Shown piece by piece: positions 11,357-21,081 of a stretch of 64,000 nt of DNA. Position numbers and translations under genes: made by a program. The notes under the pieces are model-generated. The model made no database searches, was not told the DNA's origin, and saw only the letters and a list, made by a program, of their open reading frames with translations. The stretch is from assembly GCF_047495875.1 (NCBI RefSeq), contig NC_092467.1, positions 20,913,066 to 20,977,065 of the forward strand, read 5' to 3'. Origin of the DNA: Pithys albifrons albifrons. Taxonomy: Eukaryota > Chordata > Aves > Passeriformes > Thamnophilidae. Position 1 is the stretch's first letter, and every line of letters starts with the position of its first letter.

Positions 11357-14085
11357 GGCTTCTGAAAAAAATTTTGATATCTCTGTAAAAATTTGCAAAT
11401 ATTTCTTCTAATAAAAACGAAATCATCTTACATACTACTATGTATCCAATACTTCATTCTCTGACACATTCTTATAATCTAAATCAGATGACTTATTCCA
11501 TTGCAGCCCTTATTGAAACAAACAAAAAAGCAAAGAAAATGGATAGGGATTGGAGAAGGTGGAAAGGTGGAAAAAGAATCCATTAAATAGAACCAAAGAC
11601 AATGTTCCAGGGTCTGTAAATATAGAGAGAGTTTTTTGTTATGCTTGGGCAAAAGTTTTAATTTGTCTAATCACAAAAACTCAGAAAATCCACTGCTTTT
11701 AGTATAATTTCTTTGTTGTCCCAAGGTTTGCAAATCTGACATTTCTGAAATTTTAATCTAAAGTAAAAAGAGAGTAATAATTTTTTGTTAGATTTTTGAT
11801 TTTATAGGAGCCATCTTAGGTATTATACTCTAGTCAGAATAAATAATGAATATGTCTTTTTTTTTCTACATTTTCTGAAAAATTCCAAAGCACACTTTTC
11901 TAGATATTTCAATACTCTTTAATTAATTGGTGCTAGGTAATTGCATGGTATGAAATAATTCTAAGAAGTGTTATTTGTTGCAATTAAAATATGGCACTTT
12001 AGTCTTGAGGAAGAAGACAAAACTTCCCCCTTTTTGACATTGCAAAGATCTTGTTCTCTTTTCCATAAATAATTGCAATATTTCATTTGGTTTACATTTT
12101 ATGGTGTTAGAAGTGGTACAATAAGTGAGCTTTTGTCATTGTTTAACTATGCTAGAATAGGCCAAAAATGTTTTATTCTTCCAGATTTTAGCATGTGCTT
12201 AAGATTACAATAAGTTCAATCTCATAAACCTTCATTTAATTATAAATTATTTAGAAATCTTAATCTTATTTAAAATTCTACTGGTTATTACTCTGGTACT
12301 TACAGTTATTTTAATAAAATAGGAAATTAAATTTTATACTTAAAAATTGTAACAATATTTTTCTTATTAAAGAAATGAGAGATTTTATAAGGAAGGACAT
12401 TTCATTGTTAATGATTTCATAGCTAGTAAGGATAAAGCTGTGTTCTTCTTCTATTAGCCTTTCTTATTCAATTTCCCCAAACCTTGTGTCTATACTAGTG
12501 ACCTGAACTATGAGAGGTTATTTAAAATAGAATTATCAATACTCTTGAAATTTAAAAAATTCATACCTCAGTAATGGCAAAGTCTCGTGACCTTATGATA
12601 CATTTTATACAGTATGTCTTACTGGATGCTATAGAATTTCCAGACACAAAGCTTTAATTTGAAGTTAAGACTTTGATTCATATCAAGAATCAGCAGAAAA
12701 ATTATGAAAACATTACAATGTGAAGATACAAAAATGCCCTTTCAGTAGGAAGTGGACTACTGGGACTTCTCCCAACTTTCTCCCTGATTTCTTGCACACC
12801 CTTAAACAAGCCAGAATGACCATCACTTCTTCAATATATTTCAATAGAAAGTCTTCAGGGTAAGATTCTTGCATTATTATCATGGTTAGTACTCATAGAT
12901 ATTATAAGGGAAATTTGGGAACTTCTGACATTTTCTCCGTTATTTTAGAGGCATAATTCTGACAGATAACTTCTGTAATCAATTTTCATTTTAGAGCTAG
13001 TTACACAGTTAAAATAATCAGAGAGTGTGCATTGGGTTTGGATTCTGTTTTCAAAACACTGGGCATCCACTTTTTATGTGAAATTATTTGTGGATATTTG
13101 AAAATCTGCCAGTCCAGGCTCTGATGTCCTCCAGCCTGTCCAATATCTTGATTTTACATCTCCATGACAGTAGTTTAACCACTTCTTTGAGTGGCTGGTT
13201 AACTGGGGTAGCACAGTTATGTAATCAAGTGACTTCTGTTTTAGAGTTGCCACTGCCAAAGGCGCCAGATTGATGCTGGACAAAGGCAGCAAACCATTTA
13301 AAATACTGGTGATAACAAATATATGGATAACTACAGAGGCAAGCAGCCACCTATAAAAAGGCTAAATTTTCTCACCAGAGAATCAACAGTGATACCTCAT
13401 CAGATTATAGGTTATTCTTTACAAAGACTTGAGGATTCCCCTCTAGAGACAAAGTGAGTCTCATACTACAATAAGATGAGACATCTTATCTTTTTTGCTC
13501 TGGTTATGAATAAATCATATTTCACTATCCCCTTTGAGAAGATTCAATTGACTGACCAGGTCAGAGGCTACAAGGTAATAGAGGTACTTTATGATTCAGT
13601 ATGTTTTGTTAACACATCTAAGAGAATTTATTTCCCAGTGATCCACATAAAGTTTGTAAGATGCTTTTCATGTTCCCATTACGCAGAACAAAAGTGTCTC
13701 ATTCATTTTAATTAATATATTTTCTACAGAGTAAAAAGAGAGAGTTATATCAATTCAAGATCAAATCATTTCATGAAGACAGCAGAAGAATGAACATGTT
13801 TTATGGCCCAGTTTATCATCTATGACTTTGACTATTACCTTCTTTGAAATTTAGGTTCACAGGGTAATAATAAATTATTCATTTCAGGCACGTGTAGATG
13901 AGCATGAAATCTTCAAATCCATCCCTGAAAATAACCCAATGAGAGATGAGCAAAGTAATATTTTTTCAACTTCCAGAACCCAACACTTGTCCCCTGGTAG
14001 AATTTTGTGAAATAATCACTTGTTTGAAAACGAATCCTTATTATGCATGATAGCAAGACATAGAAATTGACAGCAAAGTACAGAG
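11357..14085. other. Unannotated AT-rich DNA
   Basis: I see no recognisable gene. The overlapping opposite-strand frames at 13074-13292 share the same DNA and have no family signature. No CR1, LTR or SINE terminus was found between the CR1 remnant on the left and the zinc-knuckle remnant on the right. Confidence 0.5.
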
Positions 14086-14178
14086 GTCACTGCTCATCCC
14101 TTATGCTATCACTGTGGCTTGGCAGGTGTGTTCAACTGCTGGGCCAGGCAATGCTTTAAAAGGGATTGTAAATCCCAT
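14086..14178 (+). pseudogene. Possible decayed retroviral gag zinc-knuckle (ERV remnant)
   Basis: Reading 14104-14172 in one plus-strand frame gives a cysteine cluster: two Cys codons three positions apart (14104-14106 and 14113-14115), then Phe-Asn-Cys (Cys at 14137-14139), and finally Phe-Lys-Arg-Asp-Cys (Cys at 14167-14169). Phe-Asn-Cys and Phe-Lys-Arg-Asp-Cys have the spacing of the second half of a nucleocapsid CX2CX4HX4C knuckle. The first Cys position reads Val and the His position reads Cys, so metal ligands are lost or shifted by small indels. The frame is closed upstream by TGA and downstream within about 15 codons. No LTR or capsid segment is visible next to it, and the solo LTR 3.3 kb away has its own target duplication, so it is probably unrelated. 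A chance match in Cys-rich frame is possible. Confidence 0.33.
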
Positions 14179-15240
14179 GCACTATTACCTCTCAGTATGA
14201 CAGGTTTGTATCAATTATAAATGAAATGAAATAAAAATATCGCTAACTTACTCCAGGTTAAGAGTAACCTTGATGGTTTCTGTGTCTCTCGGTAAATCAC
14301 TACAAGTATAGTCATGTTATATTCGTATTGAAATATTAGAATTCTAATTTTTCCTTATCATAACCTTCAATATGCTATATATTCAAATGTGCCTTTCAAA
14401 TAAAATCTGCTAGCTTTTGGGGGGACCAAGATTAATATTTTTTCCTCATTGTCTTCCAGCAATATCTCTATCTTGCTGTTATGTTCCTTTATACATAAAA
14501 AGACCCCAAAGTAGTCCTCAGAAATCTTATACTTTAAAACCTAGAAGCTCCTGCTGAAGAGAGGAAAGGATTCCTACTTGACTGGCAGCATTGGGTATTA
14601 TTTCCCACTCTCTGAATTTTAATGCAGCTATGTCCAGGTGGAATGACAAGTTTCAGTGTTACAAAGTCTGATAATTGACAAGTGTGGATAATGTTTGCTC
14701 TATCTGATGGATAAAAAGAAAAGGGCTTTATTTTATAGGAAAAAAAGAAAAGGTGATTTTAGTGTAAGTGTAATCAAGACAGTTATATACTTCCATTGGT
14801 GCTAACCAAGAGAAGACAGTAACAAAAATCATACCTTACAAAAAATTAAACCCATTTGGACAAACATGTAAATTTTGAAAAAAAACCCACACTCTAGATT
14901 TTATATCAGATAATAGCTGCTTATCCTAGGAGATATCACTGACTACAGGATTTATAAAGACCTAATATTTACTAAATTTACACAATTTATAAAATAAATA
15001 GTTGATAGAATGTTAATTGCTGCTATAAAACTTACCTGTCTGCCCTAAAATAAATGTTCTCAGCACATCAGTTGTTCTTTACTGCACTTAATGATACTTC
15101 AAACTGATACTGAACTGTCTTACCATTTAAAAGGAAAGGACCTCTGGATTATCAAAACATTAGTATCTATTTAGATGCAGCATATTTTGAACTAGAGTTT
15201 TTTTCTCTTCTTGCATGTACACACTTATGAAAATTTACTT
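14179..15240. other. Unannotated AT-rich DNA
   Basis: No gene, RNA gene or named repeat is recognised. I looked specifically for protease or polymerase motifs downstream of the zinc-knuckle remnant and saw none that I could support. Confidence 0.4.
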
Positions 15241-16500
15241 CTGTGTATCACATCAGAGTGATGGAGTTGGGAGTTTTTTTGTGGCATGCAGCCAGGTCTA
15301 GGGAGTAGACACCCTAAACCAAGTTCTGTAGAATTACAAACTATGCCAGACAGCTAGAAGTCAAGTGTAACCTTAGTTCCTTCACAATTTTCTAAAAATT
15401 GTGCTGGACTCAGAGGGAGCATACCTTTTTTGTCAGTTTTTTAACATATAAGCTGTTCAATTACTGCTATTTGCAGCCTGCAGCAAATGGCAGGGCAGGG
15501 AATTGGTGCAGGGATCTGTGATCCCAACCTGCCCGGCTCTTCCTGCACAACAGGGATGATATATCCCGCCACACTGAGAAGATCCATGACTCTAAGGGCT
15601 TTGGTTTTCTGAGTCCTTCTAGTCTATGCTGTTAATTTCATCTCAGGCTGCAACATTGGCTGATTAAAGAAGTGACAGTGTCCCACATTCTGGGATGTAG
15701 AGCAGTTTGAGTAGTGGAGGCAGACAGGCTCAGGCCTTTGGTGGAGTTTAGCCTTTAAACTTAATATATATGCAAAGACTTAAATGAGACAGAAAGTTTA
15801 CAGAGAAAAGCTTCTGTTCCAGGACAGGCTTTTTTTGCTTGTAGTTTTGTCTTTCCCAAGAATGTGTCATCCTGGTCATGCTAGAAATGCAGGACAGGCT
15901 TCTTTGTAGCACTATCGTTAGGATGTTAGTACCTTGAGGCATGCAGGTCTTTCCTCAGTGCAGTGAACAAGATTTCTTAGGAAAGTTATTTCCTTCATCT
16001 ATGAATGATTCTGACATCAATACTTGAAATCAGGGTATCCTAAAGCTACCATCATCCCCAAATCTCACACAGGTGATGGTGAAGTTTAAAACTCTGGTTT
16101 GGGATCCTCCCCCCTCCATATCCACCACTGAGGCTGGCTGAGATTGTGCTCTCCTCAGCTGTATCCAAACTGAGTCCGCTGGGATAATTGCCTGAGCTGG
16201 GGTGTTGTAGTCACTCCTATCTAACCCCCTGCTCTCACCAGTATGGCTGCAATGCTGGTAATGCAGAGCTCCTGCTGCGCTCAAGGGGTCTCTCCCCACA
16301 GTCCAAAGCAGGCACTTTGGTAGTTGTGACAAGGCTTTGAGAGTTCCTGTTTGAGTCACTCATCTCTGAGCTCAGGAATCTTACAAAGAGTAATTTCCCT
16401 TGAGTGACTTCAGTGACTCTAGTTATGAAAAGTGAGCAGTGGGGATCTCCATCTAAATGTGAGTTTGAGCTATTATGAAGTAATACTTTAAGTAGCATTG
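15241..16500. other. GC-elevated unique segment of unknown nature
   Basis: Compared with its surroundings this segment has visibly more G and C, especially 15475-15560 and 16075-16350. It includes a 10-11 bp repeated phrase (CAGGACAGGCTT near 15820 and 15890) and a 9-bp perfect hairpin at 15383-15403. On the minus strand 16030-16359 is open for 109 codons, overlapped by a second 87-codon frame at 16235-16498. Neither shows a domain that I recognise. It could be a diverged LTR or other old repeat, or a conserved non-coding segment. I found no TG...CA ends with matching flanks to define an LTR. Confidence 0.35.
15383..15403. repeat. Perfect 9-bp inverted repeat with 3-nt loop
   Basis: CACAATTTT (15383-15391), loop CTA, then the exact reverse complement AAAATTGTG (15395-15403). 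It is a small potential hairpin with no further context. Confidence 0.85.
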
Positions 16501-17490
16501 CTTTGATAAATCATTTCTTTTTTGTGTGCATTGTTTTTACAGAGACTAAATTTTGTGTCCCTACATGAAAGCTCCATTTGTATTTATTAAATAGTTCAAA
16601 GTCTTCATAAATGCTTTATTTCATTTATTAAGACAATTGAGTTTATTGCTATAAAATTATGCTTTTATAGCCGCTAAGCTCTGTCTTCTCATGATCTCCT
16701 CTGTTGTGTAGTCAGAGGATTAGGTTAATGTTTCTCCAGATATCTCTCATCACTCTAGGAGCTTAGTTAAAATTCAAATCAGCCATAAGATTGTATTTTT
16801 CTTTGTATGCTTTTTAATGATTGATAATTTCTGGGAAGAGAATTTTCTGGGACTATCACTATAGTGAATATTATTCATGAATACAGAAATTATAGGTTGA
16901 TTTCTTCAAGTTTCTCATTCATCTGCATGTTGTAATTTAAATTTGTATGTTCCTGAAAACACTGTCTGAGGAATGAGATTTGTTTCTCTTCATTTGGCTG
17001 CTTAAACCTTATATATTGGTCAATTTATTTACTCTTGATCAGATTGCATGGGCAGGGGGTGGAGCAGTGGGGAAAAAATTATATTTCCGGGTTGTATAGC
17101 AGCCTGAAATGCAGCATTGCAGTAGTGATATTACCGGTAAATATTTTCCTATGGGTTTTTTTGATTTTGACACACTTGACTTAAGAAACAGAGGTCTCAA
17201 AGACATTCAGATCCCTTGTTTTCTGAAATTAAAGGTCTTGGAAAAGAAAAGTTTTTTAGTCTTCCTCCCAGTGAACACACTGGGAGAAGCCACAAATTGA
17301 TGGGGAGATTTGGTGTTTTATAGTATTCTTGCTAAGTCCATCTCATATCCCAACCAAACAAGGTACATAGCACTAATCTAGATAACCACACTTCAGACTG
17401 TTGTGTTAACATAACCTTAAATGTATTTATTTCATTATGAAGGGAAAGTAAAATTGCATTTATGCCCTTAGGTGGTTTGTTTTGTTTTGA

Positions 17491-17495
17491 CTTGA
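17491..17495. repeat. Target-site duplication of the solo LTR, left copy
   Basis: CTTGA stands directly before the TGTTATGG start of the LTR and is repeated exactly at 18096-18100. A 5-bp duplication is what ERVL-type retroviruses usually leave. Confidence 0.75.
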
Positions 17496-18095
17496 TGTTA
17501 TGGACTTGGCTAGATGTGGGCCTAAAATTAGGCTTTGGATGTCAGGTTAGGCCTGGGACTGTCGGCTGACTTGAGCTGGGCTGAGCAAACTGACAGCTGA
17601 CTTCTTCCAGCCAACGGTATTCCATACCATAATCTGACATGATCTCAAAGTGTAAGAGCTGGTGTGGGAGTAGCTTGGTCAGCTGCTTCAAACTGTGGTC
17701 CCAGAAGGACGCACCATGCCGTCCCAGGAGGGATGGAGAGGACCAGGCCCAGAGCACTGGCTTACCCTCATGTTATCTTAGGGAAGTAAAATGTTTGTTC
17801 TTAGTCTTTCTACTTATGTCTGACTCTCTGGTGATTGAGTTCTCTGGAGTGATTTGTACTTAGCAATGATAGGATTTGTGTTCAGTGGGGAGTGGGAAGT
17901 TATTTCTTGTTATTTCTAACTTGTGTGTGTGTTATATTGTAGTTTCCTTTAATTTTCTCATTTCTGTATGAATATATATAGTTAGTTTAAGTTTAAATGA
18001 TTTTCTAGAGGTTTTTTACTCTTTCTCCCTCTTCTCAGCTGGAGGGAGGGTGACTGTATTGGGCAGCTGGCATTTTGCCAGCTCAACCCAAGACA
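17496..18095 (+). mobile_element. Solo LTR of an avian ERVL-type endogenous retrovirus
   Basis: This 600-bp element starts TGTTATGGACTTGG and ends AACCCAAGACA. It therefore has the TG...CA ends of an LTR and an imperfect terminal inverted repeat. It is flanked by the exact 5-bp duplication CTTGA at 17491-17495 and 18096-18100. Inside, 17611-17630 reads CCAACGGTATTCCATACCAT, a motif known from a widespread avian ERVL LTR family, which fixes the orientation as plus. The right end has the expected pyrimidine-rich stretch, a GGAGGGAGGGTGA box and a Gln/Leu-free 'GCCAGCTCAACCCAAGACA' terminus. No primer-binding site or gag/pol is attached on either side, so this is a solo LTR left by recombination. 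The promoter-proximal region is substituted (no clean TATAAA), so activity is doubtful. I identify the class with confidence but not the subfamily. Confidence 0.85.
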
Positions 18096-18100
18096 CTTGA
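18096..18100. repeat. Target-site duplication of the solo LTR, right copy
   Basis: CTTGA directly follows the terminal CA of the LTR and matches the left copy at 17491-17495. Confidence 0.75.
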
Positions 18101-18288
18101 TTTGTTTTGTTTTCCCCTTTATTCCCATTTGAAAAAACTTTGGTAAACAAATTCCACCACTCCCTTTTGCTTATTTTAACTGTCAGGAAGATGCTGCAGA
18201 ACACTCCAACAGACTAATCAATAAAGGAGTCCTAGATGATCAACCATGTGGCATGCTTGCTAAAGGCCAATTTCTCTCCTTATTAATA
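18101..18288. other. Short unique spacer between solo LTR and SINE
   Basis: Nothing is recognised here apart from ordinary AT-rich sequence. Two independent retroposon insertions fall within 0.2 kb of each other. Each has its own flanking duplication, so the SINE is not part of the retroviral element. Confidence 0.6.
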
Positions 18289-18296
18289 CAAATAGT
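18289..18296. repeat. Target-site duplication of the 5S SINE, left copy
   Basis: CAAATAGT immediately precedes the 5S-like head and is found again, unchanged, at 18616-18623 just after the CA tail. This delimits the SINE to about 18297-18615. Confidence 0.8.
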
Positions 18297-18345
18297 GTCA
18301 GGGCAGTTAAATGCCTCCCTGACATCCGATCCTGTCAGATCTCGG

Positions 18346-18360
18346 AAGCTAAGCAGGGTC
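18346..18360 (+). promoter_or_regulatory. Internal Pol III promoter, box A of 5S type
   Basis: AAGCTAAGCAGGGTC is the conserved A-box region of vertebrate 5S rRNA genes, where TFIIIA and TFIIIC contribute to recognition. Every base of the core is kept in this copy. Box A and box C together make this a type I internal promoter, unlike tRNA-derived SINEs, which use A and B boxes. Confidence 0.8.
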
Positions 18361-18376
18361 AGCCCCGGATTAGTAC

Positions 18377-18396
18377 TGGGATGGGAGACCTCCTGG
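18377..18396 (+). promoter_or_regulatory. Internal Pol III promoter, box C of 5S type
   Basis: TGGGATGGGAGACCTCCTGG corresponds to the 5S C box bound by TFIIIA. It differs from the usual vertebrate form at only a couple of positions (GGG for TTGG at the left, CTC for CGC inside). Distance to the A box equals that in 5S genes. Transcription of this copy is therefore possible but untested. Confidence 0.78.
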
Positions 18397-18615
18397 GAAA
18401 TGCCAGGTGCTGTAGGTTCTAGTCCTGAGGACTTCACTGGCACTGTCCAAGCTCGCTCGGCCGTGGCAGATGAACCTCAGGACTGAAACGGTGGGGCCAG
18501 TTCTGCGCACGCTGAGCCTCACCTAAAAATCCACTGTGCAGGCTGGAAGGGCACACCCACGTGAGGACAGCCCTTCCCAAATGTTTGTTCGCGAAGCTGA
18601 GCCACACACACAATG

Positions 18616-18623
18616 CAAATAGT
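18616..18623. repeat. Target-site duplication of the 5S SINE, right copy
   Basis: CAAATAGT follows the CA-repeat tail and matches 18289-18296 in all eight bases. The exact match implies that the insertion is not very old compared with the decayed CR1 pieces around it. Confidence 0.8.
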
Positions 18624-19483
18624 CTTTGGATTTCATATTAATCGCACTTTAGAAGTAGCTAGATGAACATGCTTTGTGAAGGAGCTTGTGAGGTTACTGA
18701 TTTTTACTGAAACTTATTCTCAGGCAAAAATAGCTACTCTGAAAACACTTATTTAACAGACAAGCTGTCCTGTATTCTCATAGAAGGTACTTTTTGTATC
18801 TCAGCCATGGCTTCTAGATTAGATGATGTTGAGATGTGATATGCACTGAAATTGTTCAAAAATGGAGATTGATATAAATTACAATAAACTTTAATGCATC
18901 AAAATAATTACCTAGTCAATATTAGCTCCTTTGATATCTCTTAAACAGCATTAATCACCATTTGGTATTAATGAAGATGTCACAAGTTCTTCAATTGGAT
19001 TTCTGCTGGAATTGAGGATTAATTACTTTGAGTAGAGATTTGTGCTAAAGTCTTGCCCAGTATGCGTGCATATAGAAACAACACCAATAATGGAGAGTGG
19101 AATACTTCAATGTAGAAGCAAAACAGGTTTTGCTTTAGGAGTTAGACATTATTAAAAATGATGTAATAATTTTAAAAATTAACCTGTAAAATTTACTTTT
19201 ATGTGAGCATATGGCAAATATCTAACCTCATCTCTTGTTACTATGCTGGTATCACTGTCGAGATATTAATAATTTACATTTACATAACACACTACCAGAA
19301 AACCTATATATTCATTATATCTTTTCAATTATAATATTACTGAATTTTTTACCTATTGCCCATGTGCCATAGAGGGGTACCTAATAATTGCTGGGTAGGA
19401 AATCCAAAATATTATTTCCTGACTTTGGGTCATCTGACATATATTGTCTGATTAGCATTTCATTAAAAAAAGAAAGGAAATAT

Positions 19484-19536
19484 TAAAAAAACAACAACAA
19501 AAACCAAAACCAACCAAACAACAACAAAAAAAAAAA
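19484..19536. repeat. A/C-rich low-complexity tract
   Basis: Irregular ACAACAACAA, AAAACCAAAACCAACC and a closing run of 12 A. No element body can be recognised beside it. It may be a simple-sequence expansion. Confidence 0.8.
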
Positions 19537-21043
19537 GCTTAAAGAACAATACAATATCTGGACATACAGAATAAATTTTTTGAAAAGTACATGAGGTTAT
19601 TTTCAAATTTTAGCTACTTAAATGCGAAGCCCCTTGTGGCTGTATACATAAACAAAATTTTAAATAAAAGCACTCTCTCATAAAATTTCTGTGAACAGGA
19701 AATGTATTATAGCTCAAAAATATTTAGGGAATAACTTTGTAAACAGGTTAGTTGTTGTTATATTGCACTGTGTCATTGGACATTGTCAATTAAGTGATCA
19801 CCCTTGATCAATCTCTTCCTCTGTCTTAAGCAGTTTTGATTACTAGATATCACTTCTCTCCCAAATGTTTGTGTTTTTATCTAATCAAGTCCTTCACTAT
19901 TTAATTTAGATGGTTGGGTTTTTTCTGAATATATCCTATTCTTTCTCAGCATACTTCCTAAACTCAAATTCTAAAAATGTTTAGGTTTAACTATTTCTCA
20001 AAATAGTGATTTCAAATAGTTTTTCATGAGAAGAAAAATTAATAAGCTCATGCTAATGTTGGCTTCCTGAAGTTCAACTCTTTCAACTTTAGAAACATGG
20101 ACAATTGAATATTGTCTGTGAAAAAAAGAAAGACAAAACAAAAATTTACAATGAGGTAATTTGAGATCTTTATGGACTTTGGGTCATATATTGTGATTAC
20201 ATTCTCCTAAGTGTTTTTTTTTATTTTAATTACTTCAGTACTTTGGAAAGGCCACTTTCTTTTTGATGTTAGAATATTGTTAGATCAGGCCACTGCACAC
20301 ACTTTAATGTCAGTACCTGCACTGATTTGGCTTGACAACACTCTTCCTTTTTTTTTTTTTTGGGGTGTGTGTCTGTGTATTTGTGTTTCTCACCCATACA
20401 TATTTAGCACAAGAAATTTTTAGCAAAAGAAGTTTTAGAAAATTAACAATTTTCATGGACTACTAGAAGATATTCAAGGTGATCATATTCTGGGCTTGTA
20501 AATGTAAATATTCATCCTGAAAACTTGATTTTTAAGGGCTTCAATCAGAGAACAAACATCCTGTGTAATTCATGTATCTAATCAAAGCTAACCAATATAG
20601 CCTGAATTTCAAATGTCAAATGTTTGCAGTAGACAAACAACACACATAATTCTTCATCTGTGCATATTCAAAGAATCTCTGTGTGAATCAACACAAGTTA
20701 CAAAAAGAAGTTGTATTCATCACAGTATTTACTCAGCTCTTGAAAGCAATACAGACATCTGTAATACCAGGTTTCTGATTTTTTTTTTAATTGATCAACA
20801 TAATCTTAACATTTTTTCTCAACATTTTTATTGTTTTCTCATAAAGAATATTATTCTCATGGACCAAAGTACAAAAAACTGAAAATCTTTCTCTTGAAAA
20901 GATTTTTGTCAGTTCTCCATGATCCAGATAATCATGCTTTCCAGTCATCTTTTCAAACATATTTTGGTTTTCATTTGATAAATTGAAGTTTTAAAGTAGT
21001 GGTACATTTTTTGATGGTTTGAGGGGTTTTTCCACCTGATTTC

Positions 21044-21081
21044 AGTTTAGCTAAGTTAGTTTAGCTAACTTAGTTTAGCTA
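21044..21081. repeat. 14-bp tandem repeat that also forms an inverted repeat
   Basis: AGTTTAGCTAAGTT (21044-21057) and AGTTTAGCTAACTT (21058-21071) differ by one base, and the first ten bases recur at 21072-21081. The single difference makes CTAAGTTAG (21051-21059) and CTAACTTAG (21065-21073) exact reverse complements, so tandem array and hairpin coincide. Confidence 0.85.

Larger units (their letters stand above)
18297..18615 (+). mobile_element. SINE with 5S rRNA-derived head, unique body and CA tail
   Basis: The first about 125 bp follow vertebrate 5S rRNA from end to end: a diverged 5' part, then CCGATC...GTCAGATCTCGG, AAGCTAAGCAGGGTC, TTAGTACTGGGATGGGAGAC and GGTGCTGTAGG up to about 18417. 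A body of about 185 bp follows that is unrelated to 5S rRNA. It includes GTGGGGCCAGTTCTGCGCAC, CTCACCTAAAAATCCACTG, GGCTGGAAGGGCACACCCAC and TTGTTCGCGAAGCTGAGCC. The end is a short CA repeat plus ATG. Flanking CAAATAGT duplications prove retroposition. The tail lacks both the CR1 octamer and poly-A. A short tandem-repeat tail suggests mobilisation by an RTE-type LINE (inference). Open frames over it (18240-18443 minus, 18253-18486 plus) are accidental. A second, headless copy lies at 42946-43113. Whether the family has a database name I cannot tell. Confidence 0.9.

Noticed and set aside
14086..18100. One provirus linking the zinc-knuckle remnant to the LTR at 17.5 kb
   Set aside because: The LTR has matching 5-bp duplications directly on both sides, so it is a solo LTR; no matching LTR was found left of the knuckle and no pol motifs between them.
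18297..18417. A functional 5S rRNA gene
   Set aside because: The 5' third is diverged, no T-run terminator follows the 3' end, and the sequence passes directly into a SINE body with flanking target duplications.
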